In this document: positions 63,201 through 64,000 of the stretch, one piece after another | How positions within the stretch are numbered: position 1 is the stretch's first letter | Layout: each line of letters opens with the position of its first letter | Assembly (NCBI GenBank): GCA_905221605.1 | Contig: CAJNDS010002476.1 | Coordinates: 210,037 to 274,036, forward strand | DNA: 64,000 bases | Direction: 5' to 3' | From: Symbiodinium natans | Lineage: Eukaryota; Sar; Dinophyceae; Suessiales; Symbiodiniaceae | Program-made: the position numbers and the translations under genes | The notes under the pieces: generated by a model | The model's input: the letters and a program-made list of their open reading frames with translations, nothing else | What the model was told of the DNA's origin: nothing | Database searches by the model: none

Positions 63201-64000
63201 CACAAGAACATGAAACATAGAGTCCATGCAGGCAAGGTAGCCTTTCAGCGTGTTCGTAAATTTCTCATGGCTGAGAAGGCTGCCACCTTGCAGAAACGAC
63301 TACGGCTGTGGAAGGCTATTATCATCCCAACGGTCATGTACTCAATCACTGCTTCCGGTGTTCTCCCTAAGGGCTTCGAGATGCTGCGTATCATGTTGAC
63401 CAAACAAGCACGCGCGATAGCGCGCAGCCCCAGGTACAGGATGGGAGGAGAGCATGGAGATGAAGTCTTCACCGAATCAGATGCGACATTCTGGCGGAAG
63501 GTCGGGATTGATTCTCCGGAGACGTTGGTGCGGCAGCGTCTTGAGGCCACAGTCGCTCGCACTGCGGAACTTGGAAAACTTCTCTCCCCGGAGGATGTGA
63601 GGGTGTGCCTTGTTGTTCGAGAGCGTGAACAGGCATTGCTTCGCCAATATCAAGAACAGTGCATTCAGCCAGCCCATGCTACAGCAGTTCATGTTTGTGA
63701 GGTCTGCCACGCGGAGTTTGGTGACTACAGCTCCTTGAGGGCACACAAGGCCAAGCTACACAGCGCAGATAGAAGACAAGCATCGGCGCCTGAATTTGAC
63801 AGGCACAAGCACGGGGTGGATGGCATGCCCAAATGCTCTATGTGCGGGCATCAGTTTCTAAGGTGGGCTGACTTGCAGAAGCATGTTGCTGGAAATTTTT
63901 GTCAAAAGAGCTTCAATGACACTCGGGTCGCCGAAGTCGATACCAAAACATCAGTACTTCAGCAAGCTCGTGGAGGCCAGCTTCAGGTAGCCTCGCCCAA
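60135..64000 (+). CDS. LINE retrotransposon ORF: endonuclease, reverse transcriptase, zinc fingers
   Basis: One frame is open from 60,120 (after TAG at 60,117) through the window end, at least 1,288 codons. The first ATG is 60,135; ATG 60,357 is a better start because codons before it overlap a likely antisense exon. With numbering from 60,135: EEP/AP-type endonuclease ~190-435 (FSWNCGG, LLQETWY with catalytic Glu ~221, GGDLNTA with Asp ~337, FVDFVLF, terminal GRHLPV His ~434). Reverse transcriptase ~700-960 (GDLRPISLLEPAGKAM, SIDFTQAFDRVD with Asp ~831, GIRQGCKLSPALW, catalytic GFADDTHL with Asp 927-928). C2H2-like fingers follow (CEVCHAEF ... HKAKLH from ~1188; CSMCGHQF ... H). All RT and EN motifs look intact, so the element may be young. 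It inserts by target-primed reverse transcription. The 3' end and poly-A are outside the window. Confidence 0.9.
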   Translation, partial: MVFSCCISRRHFPFAAFPFTLPIFMLGFLFWIFMSSTLHGNFGMQTRMAGTTNSRFHDPAAAVPNPRAAHVRPNMGISTGSRDEGLESVHGALGSDRTAMVRVDSAVAKHCASGLNRFTLSFARKRSYKRALNRAEANGSAWYRGQWLSLATLRKSYVTNADTKTDVQHIPAASRSHCKSGSGFSLRAFSWNCGGLSTLKDELHTWLQEHGKDYSVVLLQETWYRTDMDFLDRGWICINSGIGEGAARAHAGVMILLRKDVFDQSHVRFNSVVPGRVLHVQALCKGGWVNVVNIYQHSWGFATDEATLLTKRAAIWDKVRDTLGQIPKGHFLIAGGDLNTATVASLPWLGRGMLQKDQASPDSDCLEQLVQDFCLRAVNTFGRPTAFTYVHEGFKVPRKSFVDFVLFRKCQSGSSSAKMLSNFEVGRWRDGGRHLPVLVTAKLKPYLFQVSKAPREWPLWKCKLLQQAVKQQPALVAQFQAKVQEQLEAEIEYNPQQFNQLLLQVGRQVFDIQRPQAQSPPWAAEEHTSLIKRMWSHYRLMKRRRCLPGTRAVLLAWRHQVAFLRLHKLVQKHSRQLRRSHFDQILAAAERCDKVDGSSATFTLIKKWAPKQAKKRTQLRATTGRLLCPAEEVKELATFWKGICAGEDGKAPPSSQPKHTYHVAREELERALRSLKGNKAAPAHCAPHVMWQLAAEPIAAFLEDQVLATWHHEAAVVFEDWSASWLTFLNKPNKPGNKPGDLRPISLLEPAGKAMSGIIKQHLMPYLQPCIEARHLYGYLPNRSPQQALSIVFQHCADARDRAKAQGRDLYAIRRGHQRGGCAGGLQVSIDFTQAFDRVDRGLLNSALLLMKVPSDLRCLIMQWVETTTFHVVQDDAEAEFSSCRGIRQGCKLSPALWVCVSVYLLQLIEQEMGQNWCNEHLVGFADDTHLRWDILNAPQLHQALDQAHRVLQILEKAGLKLSREKTVCLLRLEGVQAANNKRKIIEKTKDGRRLKLGIDYVLPLKQEHVYLGACITYWDFEHKNMKHRVHAGKVAFQRVRKFLMAEKAATLQKRLRLWKAIIIPTVMYSITASGVLPKGFEMLRIMLTKQARAIARSPRYRMGGEHGDEVFTESDATFWRKVGIDSPETLVRQRLEATVARTAELGKLLSPEDVRVCLVVREREQALLRQYQEQCIQPAHATAVHVCEVCHAEFGDYSSLRAHKAKLHSADRRQASAPEFDRHKHGVDGMPKCSMCGHQFLRWADLQKHVAGNFCQKSFNDTRVAEVDTKTSVLQQARGGQLQVASP

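Overview
This window looks like nuclear DNA of a dinoflagellate, and a suessialean or symbiodinialean alga fits best. It shows plant-type telomeric heptamer (TTTAGGG) scattered through tens of kilobases. Genes are cut into very small exons by introns that mostly start with GC or GA instead of GT and end AG|G. There are many short inverted-repeat elements, and an EEP/RT LINE with C-terminal zinc fingers. No bacterial gene organisation, rRNA or tRNA was seen. The genus cannot be fixed from the sequence.

Layout. 1-5.6 kb: degenerate tandem repeats and a C-rich tract, no convincing gene. 5.8-23.6 kb: a mosaic of (TTTAGGG)n and (CCCTAAA)n arrays separated by islands of 50-400 bp. Several islands look like single exons with good splice signals, on both strands, but I cannot name the genes. 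Other islands are MITE-like inverted-repeat elements. 23.6-24.8 kb: an intact intronless BTB-domain gene on the minus strand, its stop codon lying in a 9-bp tandem array. 26.3-35.0 kb and 38.4-43.9 kb: two tandem minus-strand genes for ribosomal protein eL14 (RPL14), reconstructed exon by exon. Both give a 408-nt coding sequence (135 aa) and all shared exon lengths match. The introns carry the telomere-like arrays. The left copy has one extra intron, which leaves a 19-nt exon. 44-49.3 kb: more arrays, MITEs and a few exon-like islands. 49.4-60.2 kb: a long multi-exon minus-strand gene (or two adjacent genes) containing a PARP-type zinc-finger-like segment and the C-terminal half of a cytosine-5 DNA methyltransferase (motif VIII, IX-like and X). 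A 100-N gap interrupts it. 60.1-64.0 kb: a plus-strand LINE ORF (endonuclease, reverse transcriptase, C2H2-like fingers), open to the window end and head to head with the methyltransferase-like gene.

Main point: the telomere-like repeats are not random debris. Around the eL14 exons they usually sit as TTTAGGG at the left edge of an intron and CCCTAAA at the right edge, so many introns are bounded by inverted telomere-type arrays and could fold on themselves. MITE-like elements lie inside these introns. Together with the intron present in only one eL14 copy, this suggests introns that were gained or remodelled by repeats. Splice sites are inferred from reading frame, from agreement between the two eL14 copies and from homology I recognise; no transcript data were available.
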